DNA from: an uncultured Pseudomonadota bacterium
GTDB lineage: Bacteria; Myxococcota_A; UBA796; SXON01
Length of the DNA: 64,000 bases
Direction of reading: 5' to 3'
Assembly: GCA_903875225.1 (NCBI GenBank)
Contig: CAIQVJ010000028.1
Coordinates: forward strand, 144,816-208,815
The position numbers and the translations under genes are program-made. A model generated the notes under the pieces. That model was not told where the DNA came from. It saw nothing but the letters and a program-made list of their open reading frames with translations, and searched no databases. Below are positions 8,304 through 17,625 of this stretch, piece after piece. Positions within the stretch are counted from its first letter, which is position 1, and every line of letters begins with the position of its first letter.

Positions 8304-11300
8304 ATGGCCCAGTTCTCCGACTTTATCAACCGCATCTTCAGCAACGAACGCACGCAGGGCCTCTCGGGGGGCGCCGAAGCGGTGATCGAGGCCGACCCCG
8401 CCAGCGCGTTCTACGCCGCGCGGATGCGCAAGCACCGCACGGACGAGGATCTCGTGGCGTCCCCTGAATACCTTTGGGCCACGCCGAGTTTTGGTGGACG
8501 CAAGGGGGGGCTGAGGGCCCACCTGCAGGCCGAACGTGGGGATGGGATCGCCAACTTCACCGACGTGCTGCTGGTGATCAACCAGCCCGACGCGCGCCGC
8601 GCTGCCGTGGTCGAGGGCGAACCCTGGACCGAGCGGGCCGCGCGGGCCGTGGGGGACCGGTTCAATCAATTCTGTGAAAAGGAGAAATTCGAACTTCGCT
8701 ATGGCACGCGCCCCCTGCGCTTCTGGATCGTGGCCGACGGCGGCAGCGAGATGCTCAACCAGGGCTACGGGCTCGGCGCTGGCGAATTCATCAGCGGTCT
8801 GGTGCCCAATCTCTACGTCGGGCCCGCCCCGCGATCCCGCCCGGTGCTCGCCGTGCACCTGAACCTGCCGGGCGCCTGGGAGGGGTACCGTGAGGTCGGG
8901 CGCATCTACAGCGACCAGATGCTGTTCACGCTGGGCCGGCACTGGCTCGACAATTTCCACCATCCCGCGCTCCGCGAGCCCGGCCTCTACCGCCTCCAGC
9001 AGTACCCGGACGGCAGCCTCGTCCACACGATCAGCCCGGAATTGCAGCACCGCTACCTGGTCCGCTCCGACCAGGTCGAGGGCGGCGCCAGCGTACTCAC
9101 GATCGCCGAGTGGGGTGGATCGCCCGTCGCCTACCTGGTGCTCGCCGTGATCGACGCCCCGGTCTCGGACACAGCCGCGCTCGAGGTCCCCCCTCCGGCC
9201 CCGACGCCCGCGACCACCGCCCAGGCCCCCGCTCCCCCGGCCCGCTCCCCGGAGGTCATCCCGTCCGCCCCCTCGATGGGGCACAGCTCCGCGACGCCCC
9301 GCCGCACGTTGAGCAACGACAAGCACACGAAGACCATCGTTCCCGGAGCCGTGGACGCCCGCATCCTCACCCTCCAGGAGCGCGGCGCGCTGCTGCAGAA
9401 GGTGCACTTCGCCAACTACATGGAGGGCTACGACGTCTTCATCGGGGCTGGTTCCGCGGTGGCCACCCAGATGGCCGACCCGAAAGCCACCTTGCAGGTG
9501 CGCGGGGGCAGGGTCTCCCTGCTCGTCAACGACCCCAACGTTCGCGTGGATGGCCAGCCGGCCGCCGTCGGCAAGGCGCGCCTGCTCTCGGGTGAGGTGT
9601 CCATCGACGTCGATGGCAACCCGATCCTGTACCGGGATCTCTCGACCGTTGGCGCGGAGGGCTGGCCGTACCTCGGCGAGCTGCGGAGGGCCGGCGGAGG
9701 TACCTACCTCGACTTCGGCAGCAAGCAGCGCATCGGCCGGGATCGCCGGTGCAAGGTGCGCCTGCCCGACGAGCCGCAGAACGGCAACATCGCCTGGCTC
9801 CCCTCGGTGGGCGGCGGCACGACGATTCGTTCCCGAACCGGCGACATCCCCAAGTCCCGCTTCTACACGGACTCGATCATGGTGGCCTCGGAGCACGCCG
9901 AGATCGACCTCGACGCGGAGCCCGTGCTGCGATCGCTCGCGCGCCAGTGCTACACGTTCGTCCGTCGCGGTAGCCAGATCTTTCCGCTCGTCCCCCGCTC
10001 GGACAGCTTCACAGGCCCCTACGAGATGGCGCTGCAGCCCGATGACGAGGTGCTCGTCGGCAACTGCCTGTTCCAGGTGAGCTTTCCCCCCAACGAGAAG
10101 GACGCCGCCGCCAGCCTCAAGCCGATCGTCATGCCCGAGCCCCCGCCGCCGCCCATGGCGCCAGTGGACCTCGACGACGCCTCCGACGTGCCTGCCGCCC
10201 CCTCGCTCCGCGAGAAGCAGCCCGCCATCGAGAAGCTCACGCGCACCGCAGACAGCGTCGCAGCCGGCTCGGTGAGGCGGCAGCGGGGCCTCACGCTCGA
10301 CGTTCCCGCCGCCTTCGGGCTGGGGGAGGCGGGTGCCGCGCCTCGGCCCGTACAGCTCGGCATGGCGAACGCGAGTGAGAACATGCACCGCGAGCCCGAG
10401 GACTTCACGGCCCCCGTGGATCGCCCGACCCCTGCGCTTCGTACCGGCCCCGCGATCGACGAGCGACCGATCCCCGACCCCGCGGCATCGCTGCAGCCGC
10501 ACGAGCGGACTCCGCGGCTCACGCGCCCTCCCGACGGCGGCAGGCCGCCCCCTCCGATGCTCGTCGAGGGCAGCGGCCTGGACGAGCCACCCCGCTCGCT
10601 CGAGATTGACCCGGACACCGAGGCGGACGAGCCACTGCTTCGGTTCAACGAGCGCATCGAGGGGCCCCCGGCGGCCACCCCCGGGCGGCTCGAGCCCCTG
10701 GCGCCTGAGGATCCTGAGCAGGCCGTGCTGAGCGTCGAGGAGGCCCAGTGGCAGTTCGAACTCTCCCGGCCCGGGCAGCTTGTCCAGGTCGGCTGGATGG
10801 TCTCGGGCGACGTCGTCGTCGGAAACCACCGCGGCTGCGGCGTCGTGATCCCGGAGGTACGCGCGTTCCCCGAGCAGGCGTTCATGACGCTGGACTACTT
10901 CCGGCTGAACGTGCGCGGCAAGCGGGGTCGCATCGAACTCCTGCAGGAGGGGGAGGCCCGGGTGACCGCGAACGGGATCGAGGTGAACAGCTGCGACAAC
11001 CTCGACACCGCGCGCATGCAGATCGTCCGGAGGGACCAGAACCTCGAGCCCGACTTCGACGTCGCGCTCGATCTGCAGTCCGACCCGGCGCTTCCGGACC
11101 CACGTGCTCGACTCCTGAGGATCGACCTCACGGACCGGCTCACGGCTGCCCTGTTCACCACGGGCCTGCCGCTGAAGGCGGGTCGGCGCGTCCGGCTGGG
11201 GCCGATCGAGGTCACCGCCACGTTCGATGGGCAACGGCTGGTGCTCTCCGACTACCTGGCGAGCTACCGCCAGCCCGGCGGAGGGTTCCGTCCGTGCTTC

Positions 11301-11417
11301 TACCGGGACGGCGCCAAGCCCTACCGCACGCTGCCAGAGGACGGCAGCCCGGTCTCCCTCGCCGCGGGGGACACCCTGATCGCTGGAAGCTGCGCCTACA
11401 GGTTCCAGCCCGCATGA
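8304..11417 (+). CDS. FHA-domain protein with long uncharacterised N-terminal region
   Basis: The ATG at 8304 (preceded by CCGGAG, spacer 5) gives 1037 residues; a GTG at 8298 is possible but overlaps that Shine-Dalgarno. A canonical forkhead-associated domain is seen near residues 465-600: RIGRDRRCKVRLPDEP with a downstream SEHAEIDL, the Arg/Ser/His pattern that reads phosphothreonine. FHA-like beta folds flank it: one at about 340-450 (VFIGAGSAVATQ) and one near 820-910 (QVGWMVSGDVVVGNHRGCGV). Residues 1-275, with WATPSFGGRKGGL and a hydrophobic TDVLLVINQ strand, match nothing I recognise. Pro-rich linkers join the parts; no TM segment is evident. It overlaps the PP2C gene by four bases, so the pair probably reads and erases Ser/Thr phosphorylation. 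Confidence 0.85.
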   Translation: MAQFSDFINRIFSNERTQGLSGGAEAVIEADPASAFYAARMRKHRTDEDLVASPEYLWATPSFGGRKGGLRAHLQAERGDGIANFTDVLLVINQPDARRAAVVEGEPWTERAARAVGDRFNQFCEKEKFELRYGTRPLRFWIVADGGSEMLNQGYGLGAGEFISGLVPNLYVGPAPRSRPVLAVHLNLPGAWEGYREVGRIYSDQMLFTLGRHWLDNFHHPALREPGLYRLQQYPDGSLVHTISPELQHRYLVRSDQVEGGASVLTIAEWGGSPVAYLVLAVIDAPVSDTAALEVPPPAPTPATTAQAPAPPARSPEVIPSAPSMGHSSATPRRTLSNDKHTKTIVPGAVDARILTLQERGALLQKVHFANYMEGYDVFIGAGSAVATQMADPKATLQVRGGRVSLLVNDPNVRVDGQPAAVGKARLLSGEVSIDVDGNPILYRDLSTVGAEGWPYLGELRRAGGGTYLDFGSKQRIGRDRRCKVRLPDEPQNGNIAWLPSVGGGTTIRSRTGDIPKSRFYTDSIMVASEHAEIDLDAEPVLRSLARQCYTFVRRGSQIFPLVPRSDSFTGPYEMALQPDDEVLVGNCLFQVSFPPNEKDAAASLKPIVMPEPPPPPMAPVDLDDASDVPAAPSLREKQPAIEKLTRTADSVAAGSVRRQRGLTLDVPAAFGLGEAGAAPRPVQLGMANASENMHREPEDFTAPVDRPTPALRTGPAIDERPIPDPAASLQPHERTPRLTRPPDGGRPPPPMLVEGSGLDEPPRSLEIDPDTEADEPLLRFNERIEGPPAATPGRLEPLAPEDPEQAVLSVEEAQWQFELSRPGQLVQVGWMVSGDVVVGNHRGCGVVIPEVRAFPEQAFMTLDYFRLNVRGKRGRIELLQEGEARVTANGIEVNSCDNLDTARMQIVRRDQNLEPDFDVALDLQSDPALPDPRARLLRIDLTDRLTAALFTTGLPLKAGRRVRLGPIEVTATFDGQRLVLSDYLASYRQPGGGFRPCFYRDGAKPYRTLPEDGSPVSLAAGDTLIAGSCAYRFQPA

Positions 11418-12301
11418 ACCCAGGCGGGATCTACCGCGTCGGCGTCGCCTGCACGGTCGGCGTCGGGTCCGCGCGCGGCGGTCGCGCGCGTAACGAGGAC
11501 AACTACCTGATCGGGCTCGACGGGCGACTGCGGATGCGCGTGGGCGAGCGGGAGCAGGGGGAGGACGCTCCAGACGACGCAGCGCCGGTGTTCGCCGTAG
11601 CCGACGGCATGGGGGGCCACGAGGACGGCGAGATCGCCTCCACCACGACGGTGCAGGCGATCGCGCGGCTCTACGGTCGCGCGAGGCCGCAGGACGTCGA
11701 GGGCGCCCTGCGCGACTTCCTCCTCGACACCCATCACCGGCTCCGCCCCACGGTCTCGGTCGGCGGGGTGGTCAAGATGGGCACCACGCTCACGGTCGTG
11801 TGGATCGTGGGCGGGCGCGCGTTCTGGGCACACGTAGGGGACAGCCGGCTCTACCTGCTCCGCTCCGATCGCATGACGGCCATCACCCGGGACCAGACCC
11901 GCGCCGAATTCGCCCGGCGCGACGGTCGACCCGAGCCGCCCTATCCCCACCACCTTTCCCAGAACTTCCTGTACGGCTCGCGGGGCCTCGGCAACGACGA
12001 GTCCCTCCGCATCGACAGGGGGGTGGACACGGGCAGCTTCCGGCTCAACACCGGGGACCGCGTGCTGCTCTGCAGTGACGGGCTGCACGGGTTCTTGAGC
12101 GAGGCCACGATCCAGCAGACGCTGTCACTGGGCGATGCCCCCACAGCCGCCAGCGCCCTGACACAGGCCGCGATGCGTGCCGAGAGCGACGACAACGTCA
12201 CCGCGCTGGTCCTCCTGGTCGCGGGCGATCCCGGCATCCACACGGAGCCCGACGGCAAGGACGACTGGGCAGATCGGGACACCACGCTCGTCCCGCTGTA
12301 G
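11414..12301 (+). CDS. PP2C-family Ser/Thr protein phosphatase
   Basis: The 295-residue cytosolic enzyme has the PPM metal-dependent phosphatase motifs in order: RARNEDN, VADGMGGHEDGE (metal-binding Asp and Gly), MGTTLTVVWIVGGRAFWAHV followed by GDSRLYLLR, LLCSDGLHGFLS, and ESDDNVTALVL with the final metal-binding Asp. It should remove phosphate from Ser/Thr residues using Mn or Mg. Its ATG overlaps the FHA gene's stop (ATGA). The FHA/PP2C pairing is the phospho-signalling arrangement seen beside Pkn kinases and type VI secretion loci, but no secretion genes are adjacent here. Confidence 0.95.
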   Translation: MNPGGIYRVGVACTVGVGSARGGRARNEDNYLIGLDGRLRMRVGEREQGEDAPDDAAPVFAVADGMGGHEDGEIASTTTVQAIARLYGRARPQDVEGALRDFLLDTHHRLRPTVSVGGVVKMGTTLTVVWIVGGRAFWAHVGDSRLYLLRSDRMTAITRDQTRAEFARRDGRPEPPYPHHLSQNFLYGSRGLGNDESLRIDRGVDTGSFRLNTGDRVLLCSDGLHGFLSEATIQQTLSLGDAPTAASALTQAAMRAESDDNVTALVLLVAGDPGIHTEPDGKDDWADRDTTLVPL

Positions 12302-12316
12302 GCCACGTGGTGCGGG

Positions 12317-13576
12317 CTAGAACCCGGTCCAGTCCCCCGGCATCGCGGCCCGTGCCACGAAGAAGTGGCTCGCATCCACGCTGGACCCGGAGGATCCGAA
12401 ATACTCGGAATTGTAGTTGATCCCGTCGGTGCTCGACTGGGTGGACCAGTACTGGAAGCCGTCGATGTTCCCGTCGGTGTCGCGCTCCCAGTCGATGAAG
12501 ATCACGCTGTGCCCGCTCCCCGAGTTCCGCCAGAACTGGATGAAGTCCCCCGGCTGCACGTCGTCCCACGAGGTGACCTGCTCCCCGAGCCCGTAGCTCT
12601 CGAGCGCGGTGACCACGCCGTCGCCGTACAGATCCCGCACGAACCAGTCGATGCGGAATTCGTCGAGCTGCGCGACGCTCATGCCGTTCAGGGTTCCATC
12701 CCCACCGGTCGAGCGGTTCACCGAGTCGAACGCCCGCATCATGACCTCCCAGGTCAACCCCACGCAGTAGCAGCGCCCCTCGGGATCCCCCTCCGCCACC
12801 ACCTGGTCCCGGTAGGTGATGTCCCGGGTCGTGCCGTACCACCCGCTGTCCTCGGGCCAGTAGTACTGGTTGGTCCCATCGGTGGGGTAGGACTCCAGGA
12901 CATCGAGCACGACGGCGTTGAAGCCCGATGCCGCGGGCGCCGAGCCAGCCTCGACCGTGAGCGTGATGCTGTCGGAGGCACGCATGCGGCCCTCGCTCGT
13001 GTACCCCCGAGCCTCGACGAAGTGCGCGGCACCCTCGCCCGGAATGTCGGCCGTCAGGAGCCCGTCTGCGTCGACCGAGCCGATCGAGCTGCCATCGACG
13101 TAGATCTGCATGTCGGCCAGGTCCGCGGACCCGCTGATCACGAACGGCACCGGGTTGTAGACGTGGTCGCCCTGGGAGGGGCTCTGTATCGTGACCCAGC
13201 TCGATCCCGCCGCTGCCACACGGATCTGGAGCGAGTGCGAGGAGAGCTCGGAGTCCCCCGCATCGAAGCCCGTGAGATCGATGTCGTGCAGCCCGTCGTC
13301 CAGCGTGACCGTCATCTCCCCATCCGACACCTCCGCGGTGCCGTAGGTCGCGCCATCCACAGCGAGCGCGACATGGTCGACGTTCTTGCCGGCATCGAAC
13401 GTGAGCACGAACGGGCTCTCCACGGTCTCGCCGTTCGTCGGGCTGGTCACCTGCACCGTGTCCGCCCGCAGGAACGTGGCGTCGTCCCCGCCAGACGCGT
13501 GCTTGTTCTTTCCGGCGCCATTCGACGCACAGGCTGCCACCAGAACCAACCCGGACAGAGCGATCCTACCCTTCAT
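12317..13576 (-). CDS. Lipoprotein with Ig-like modules and a C-terminal Cys/His amidase-like domain
   Basis: The 419-residue protein has a lipobox in LVLVAACASN and an Asn/Gly/Lys-rich linker. Two Ig-like modules (about 40-215) begin with TSPTNGETVESPFVLTFDA and SPSQGDHVYNPVPFVISGSA. The C-terminal domain (about 225-419) has a Cys pair in EGRCYCVGLTWEVMMRAFD and a later GDFIQFWRNSGSGHSVIFID, the order of Cys and His found in NlpC/P60 or CHAP peptidoglycan amidases. The catalytic assignment is inferred from those motifs and from the W-x-N-S-G-S-GHSV strand. A role in cell-wall cleavage at the outer membrane is plausible. It is the third gene after the TonB receptor and TrmJ-like genes, 24 bases behind the latter. 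Confidence 0.75.
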   Translation of the reverse strand: MKGRIALSGLVLVAACASNGAGKNKHASGGDDATFLRADTVQVTSPTNGETVESPFVLTFDAGKNVDHVALAVDGATYGTAEVSDGEMTVTLDDGLHDIDLTGFDAGDSELSSHSLQIRVAAAGSSWVTIQSPSQGDHVYNPVPFVISGSADLADMQIYVDGSSIGSVDADGLLTADIPGEGAAHFVEARGYTSEGRMRASDSITLTVEAGSAPAASGFNAVVLDVLESYPTDGTNQYYWPEDSGWYGTTRDITYRDQVVAEGDPEGRCYCVGLTWEVMMRAFDSVNRSTGGDGTLNGMSVAQLDEFRIDWFVRDLYGDGVVTALESYGLGEQVTSWDDVQPGDFIQFWRNSGSGHSVIFIDWERDTDGNIDGFQYWSTQSSTDGINYNSEYFGSSGSSVDASHFFVARAAMPGDWTGF

Positions 13577-13600
13577 GACAGACCTCGGTCAGGGCAGGCG

Positions 13601-14290
13601 CTAACCGGTTTTCCGGCCGAGGGCGGTGATGACGCTGCGAACGAGCGTCAGCTCCGACGAGGTCAACCCCGCGCGCAGGAACGCCGTGCGAAGGCTGCGA
13701 AACGTGCGCGTTCGCAGCCCGGGCTCGCTTGCCCAACCGGCCTCGTCGAGCCGCTCCTCCAGAAAGCCCAACACCCGACGCTGCTCGCCCATGACTGCCG
13801 GCTGCACGCTCGTGCCCTCGGGCGCGGCCCCCGCCGCCCACTCCCACGCCACGATCGCCACGGCCGCCCCGAGGTTGAGCGCGCGGGCCTGCTCGGTCGT
13901 GGGGATCGTGAGCAGGGCGTGCGCCCAGGTCAACTCCGCGTAGGTCAACCCCGAGCGCTCCGGCCCGAACACGATCGCCGCCCCTTCGTCCCACTGCGCC
14001 GCAGCCTGCCGTGGGCTCTGGATCGGCTTTCTGAACTCCCGATGCATGGCGCTGGTCGCCCAGACCCGGGTCCGGTCCGCGAGCGCGGCGTCCAGGCTGT
14101 CGAACACCCGCGCCGCGCGAAGCACGGGCTCACCGTGTGTCGCGGTGGCGATCGCCCGCTCCCCCAGCGGCTCACACTGCGGGCAGACGAGCCGCAGGTC
14201 CCCGAGGCCGAAGTTGGCCATCGCGCGCGCGGCGGCTCCCAGGTTCTCCGGGAGCGTGGTGCCCACCAGCACGATGCTGGGCCCTGTCAC
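13601..14290 (-). CDS. SpoU/TrmH-family RNA 2'-O-methyltransferase (TrmJ-like)
   Basis: The 229-residue protein shows the three SPOUT motifs of the TrmJ/LasT group: ENLGAAARAMANFGL near the N-terminus, IVFGPERSGL in the middle, and LNLGAAVAIVAWEW at the knot. These bind S-adenosylmethionine in the trefoil knot and methylate ribose 2'-OH in tRNA or rRNA. The C-terminal 80 residues match the TrmJ helical extension (LEERLDEAGW). The GTG at 14290 overlaps the TonB receptor stop by four bases, so it is coupled to an outer membrane receptor with no obvious functional tie. The exact nucleotide target cannot be told from sequence. Confidence 0.9.
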   Translation of the reverse strand: MTGPSIVLVGTTLPENLGAAARAMANFGLGDLRLVCPQCEPLGERAIATATHGEPVLRAARVFDSLDAALADRTRVWATSAMHREFRKPIQSPRQAAAQWDEGAAIVFGPERSGLTYAELTWAHALLTIPTTEQARALNLGAAVAIVAWEWAAGAAPEGTSVQPAVMGEQRRVLGFLEERLDEAGWASEPGLRTRTFRSLRTAFLRAGLTSSELTLVRSVITALGRKTG

Positions 14291-16872
14291 TGGTACACGC
14301 CCTCGATCCCGAAGATGGGCAGGGTGGTCAGCCCGAACCCATAGGCCTGCACGGTGTACACGTCGGAGATCCCCGTGATCACCGGCTCCGGGATGCGCCG
14401 GTCGTACACGTTCTGCACGTCGAGGTACACGTCGAGGCCGAGCTTGTGCTTTACGACGTGCCTCGAGATCTTGAGGTCCAGCGCGTGGAAGGCCGGGAGT
14501 CGGCCGTGACTGTCGCGGGTGAGCGGCACGGCCCGGGAGGTGAGCACGTCGTACGCGGTGGCGCTCGGATCCGACGGGGCGGGAAACCCGCTGGCATACC
14601 GGAACCGGCTCGACAACGTCCAGCTCTTCCCGAGGTCCTCGCTGCCCACGAGCACGAGCGTGACGGGCTGATCGTAGATGGCCGGCGTCCAGGCGGAGCT
14701 CGACTCCTCCCGCCGCAGGCTGCGGGACCAGGAGAGCGAGAGCCACCCGGCGAACCTGCCCATCGCAAACCGCGTCATCGTCTCGACGCCGAGCGCCAGT
14801 CCCTGGCCCTGCCCCAGCGAACCATCGGCATCGTACTGTGTCAGGTTGTCGATCTTCCGACCGAACGCATCGGCATCCACCGTGAACGGCCCCTGCCGCC
14901 ACGTCGCTCCCGCGCCTCCGCCCCAACTGTACTCAAGTCGCAACGCGGAGCCCTCCGGTGGGCCCAGCATCAGCTCGTAGGGCGGCGGCTGGTGGTACAC
15001 ACCGGCATCCGCACGCAGGTCGAGGGAGGCGGACACCGGGTGGATGAAGGACGCCCGGGGCGAGACCGAGAACCTCGGGAGCTGGTCGGTGACGAGCTCC
15101 GTGTCGGTGCGCAGCCCGGCGACGATGCGCGTGGTCTGCCCGAACCGGACGTCACCGTAGGCCTCGGGCGAGCCGATGATCCCGCCGCGCGGGATGTCGT
15201 TGTAGGCGAGGCGCAGTGAGTCCACGCGCACATCCACACCGGACGACCATCCGACGCGCCCGAGCCCGTCGTCCTGCACCTCGGCCCGGGCGCCCACCCC
15301 CAGGACCAGCCTGTCCTCCTGCAGATCTGCCGCAGAGATCGTCACCTGGCGCAGATCGTAGGAGAGGTAGGGGCGGATCACCGCTGGCTTTCCGAGGGCC
15401 GTGCCCGTCCAGTCTCCCTGGAGCTGCTGGTTGTTGAAGTCGACGACGATGCGTTGCCCAACGCCGGTCGAGCCATCGAGCGTGTCCACGAACCCGAAGC
15501 CGAACAGGCGGAAGGCCCCGGGCGCCAGCTGAGCGTCACCGCGCACCTGCCAGTCCCAGAACCGCGGGGCGATGTTGGCCTGCTCGTCGGTGATGGTCGG
15601 GACCGCCCGGAGCACGGCATCGAGGTACGAGCGGCGAAATCCAGCCGCGAAGCCCCCTACCCGCGCCCCGGCGCGCTGGATGGGCACGGAGAGGTAGGCA
15701 CCCGCGAGGATGATGTTCGCGCCTGCGCGCACCTCCACGTTGCCCGACGGCGCCTTCGTCACGAGGTCCACGACCCCCGCCGTGGAGCGCCCGTACCGGG
15801 CGGACTGCCCGCCCGGCATGAACTCGACGTGGTCGATGAAGCCCGGGTGGATGATGCTGGTGAACCCGCCGAGGTGGTAGATCAACGGGACCCGCACACC
15901 GTCGATGTACACGCCGGTGTCGCGAGGATCGCCGCCGCGAACGATCAGCCAACCGGCGTCGAGCGGCGTCCGCACGGCCCCTGGCAGGTTGGCGATGGCG
16001 CGGAGCGGGTCTCCCATCGTGCCGGGCGTGGTCCGGACCTCGTCCGCGGAGAGCGTGTGCTTGACCACCTCGGCGCGCACGCGGTCGTAGGTCGCCAGGA
16101 GGCCCTGGCTGGCGTCGGTGACCGGCACGTGGGCGTAGAGCGTCACGTCCGCGACCTCGGAGGCTCCGATGTGTACGGGCTGGCTGTCGAGGTAGAGCTC
16201 CTGGCCTCCGGCTACGAGGGGCTCGATGACGACGGTGTAGTCGCCATCGGGCAGATCGCGAACGTGCACGGTGCCGGAGGCGTCCGTGGTCGCGGTACGC
16301 ACGGTGCCGTCCGCGCCCCGCACCTGCACGGGCACCCCCGCGATGGGGGCGCCGTCCTCCCGCACCACTCGCGCGGCGAGCCGGACCGGCGGAGGCTTGA
16401 ACGGGATGGTGAGGGGCAGCTCCACCGCGACGGGCTGCCCCGCCTCCGTCGCAGGGGCGAACCGGAGCTGCCGCGTGAGCGCGACCGCCCACGCCGACCA
16501 GCTTGCGAGCGCCGCCTCGTCGAGCGGCACGGCGTCCCCCGTCGCCACCGGAGCGGCCAGGGGGTCGGGGAGCACCGAGAGGATCGTCACATCGTCGACG
16601 GTGCCCTCCACGCCGATCCGGAGCACCAGTTCGACGGTGACAGCCCCGCCCTCGGCGTCGGCCCCCTCGGGCCAGGGAAAGAGCAGCGGCGAGATCGGCA
16701 CGGGCGGCACGAAGGCGTCGACGGGCGCCGGAGCACCCGGGCCGGGCGAGTCGAGGCCTCCCGCAAACGAGCTCGGAAGCGCGGCGAGCCCGAGGAGCGC
16801 GAATAGACCCAGCACCGCGCTACGGTAGCATGCCCCGACGCGCCCGCAGCCCGGGGCCCGCAAGTTCTGCAT
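14287..16872 (-). CDS. TonB-dependent receptor with TonB-C-like and carboxypeptidase-regulatory-like N-terminal modules
   Basis: The 861-residue outer membrane protein starts with a signal peptide (LGLFALLGLAALPSSFAGG); an in-frame GTG at 16818 is an alternative start. Residues 70-160 resemble a TonB C-terminal domain (VELVLRIGVEGTVDDVTILS). A carboxypeptidase-regulatory-like domain follows (GVPVQVRGADGTVRTATTDA). The plug is clear: LRAIANLPGAVRTP, RGGDPRDTGVYIDGVRVPLI and FMPGGQSARYGRSTAGVVDL. The rest is barrel strands, ending in a DVQNVYDRR turn typical of the C-terminus. The ligand is unknown. It is divergent from a two-component system whose regulator may control it. Confidence 0.92.
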   Translation of the reverse strand: MQNLRAPGCGRVGACYRSAVLGLFALLGLAALPSSFAGGLDSPGPGAPAPVDAFVPPVPISPLLFPWPEGADAEGGAVTVELVLRIGVEGTVDDVTILSVLPDPLAAPVATGDAVPLDEAALASWSAWAVALTRQLRFAPATEAGQPVAVELPLTIPFKPPPVRLAARVVREDGAPIAGVPVQVRGADGTVRTATTDASGTVHVRDLPDGDYTVVIEPLVAGGQELYLDSQPVHIGASEVADVTLYAHVPVTDASQGLLATYDRVRAEVVKHTLSADEVRTTPGTMGDPLRAIANLPGAVRTPLDAGWLIVRGGDPRDTGVYIDGVRVPLIYHLGGFTSIIHPGFIDHVEFMPGGQSARYGRSTAGVVDLVTKAPSGNVEVRAGANIILAGAYLSVPIQRAGARVGGFAAGFRRSYLDAVLRAVPTITDEQANIAPRFWDWQVRGDAQLAPGAFRLFGFGFVDTLDGSTGVGQRIVVDFNNQQLQGDWTGTALGKPAVIRPYLSYDLRQVTISAADLQEDRLVLGVGARAEVQDDGLGRVGWSSGVDVRVDSLRLAYNDIPRGGIIGSPEAYGDVRFGQTTRIVAGLRTDTELVTDQLPRFSVSPRASFIHPVSASLDLRADAGVYHQPPPYELMLGPPEGSALRLEYSWGGGAGATWRQGPFTVDADAFGRKIDNLTQYDADGSLGQGQGLALGVETMTRFAMGRFAGWLSLSWSRSLRREESSSAWTPAIYDQPVTLVLVGSEDLGKSWTLSSRFRYASGFPAPSDPSATAYDVLTSRAVPLTRDSHGRLPAFHALDLKISRHVVKHKLGLDVYLDVQNVYDRRIPEPVITGISDVYTVQAYGFGLTTLPIFGIEGVYQ

Positions 16873-16944
16873 CCACCGGCGGCCGACGGACCGCGCCCGG
16901 GACGACCGGGCGCGAGCGCCCCGCCGAGGGGGTTAAGCGCAGGC
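16873..16944. promoter_or_regulatory. Divergent promoter region with a 9-bp inverted repeat
   Basis: The 72-base gap between the TonB receptor and the response regulator contains an inverted repeat with 9-bp arms (16892-16900 and 16906-16914) around a five-base loop. It could be a regulator operator or an RNA hairpin; the sequence does not decide. Confidence 0.4.
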
Positions 16945-17625
16945 ATGCAACGCGTCCTTGTTGTCGACGACGACCCGCACCTGCGCGAGGTGGTGGCCTT
17001 CGCGCTCACGAAGGCGGGGTTCACGGTGCGCGAGGGGGCGGACGGGCGAGCGGCCGTGGCGCACCACGCGGACGCCGACCTCGTGGTGCTCGACATCGTG
17101 ATGCCGGAGCTGGACGGGATCGAGGCCTGTCGGCAGATCCGCGCCCGATCCAGCGTGCCGATCGTGTTCCTCTCCTCGCGTGACGAGGAGTTCGACCGCG
17201 TGCTGGGCCTGGAGCTCGGCGCAGACGACTACCTCACCAAGCCCTTCTCCCCCCGTGAGCTCGTCGCGCGTGTACGCGCCGTCCTCCGCAGAGCCGCTCC
17301 GGCGCCGGGCCCGGCCACGCCCCTGCTCTCGCTCGGCCCAATCCACCTCGATCCGATCGAGCACCGCATCACCGTGGAGGCCGAAGGCACGGTGACGGAG
17401 CTCCCGTTCACGGTCACCGAGTTCGCGATCCTCAAGGCGCTCCTCGGGCGACCCGGCAAGGTCTACACGCGCGACGAGCTGACCGAGCTCGCCTACGGTG
17501 AGCACCACCACCTCTCCGACCGCACGCTCGACTCGCACATCCGCCGCATCCGGGGGCACTTTCGACGGTTCGCGCTCGACCCCGTGGAGACGGTCCACGG
17601 GCTCGGATACCGGCTGCGCAAGTGA
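16945..17625 (+). CDS. OmpR/PhoB-family response regulator
   Basis: The 226-residue protein has a receiver domain (1-115) with VVDDDPHLREV, phospho-acceptor Asp in VVLDIVMPELDGIEA, the conserved Ser in VFLSSRDEE and Lys in DDYLTKPFSPREL. The C-terminal half is a winged helix (LPFTVTEFAILKALLGRPGK ... SDRTLDSHIRRIRGHF ... VHGLGYRLRK). It should bind DNA when phosphorylated by the kinase encoded just downstream, whose GTG overlaps its stop. All active residues are present. The divergent TonB receptor gene is the nearest candidate target, which is inference. Confidence 0.95.
   Translation: MQRVLVVDDDPHLREVVAFALTKAGFTVREGADGRAAVAHHADADLVVLDIVMPELDGIEACRQIRARSSVPIVFLSSRDEEFDRVLGLELGADDYLTKPFSPRELVARVRAVLRRAAPAPGPATPLLSLGPIHLDPIEHRITVEAEGTVTELPFTVTEFAILKALLGRPGKVYTRDELTELAYGEHHHLSDRTLDSHIRRIRGHFRRFALDPVETVHGLGYRLRK

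Noticed and set aside
8280..11234. 984-codon minus-strand frame opposite the FHA gene
   Set aside because: The FHA motif and the coupled PP2C start support the plus strand.
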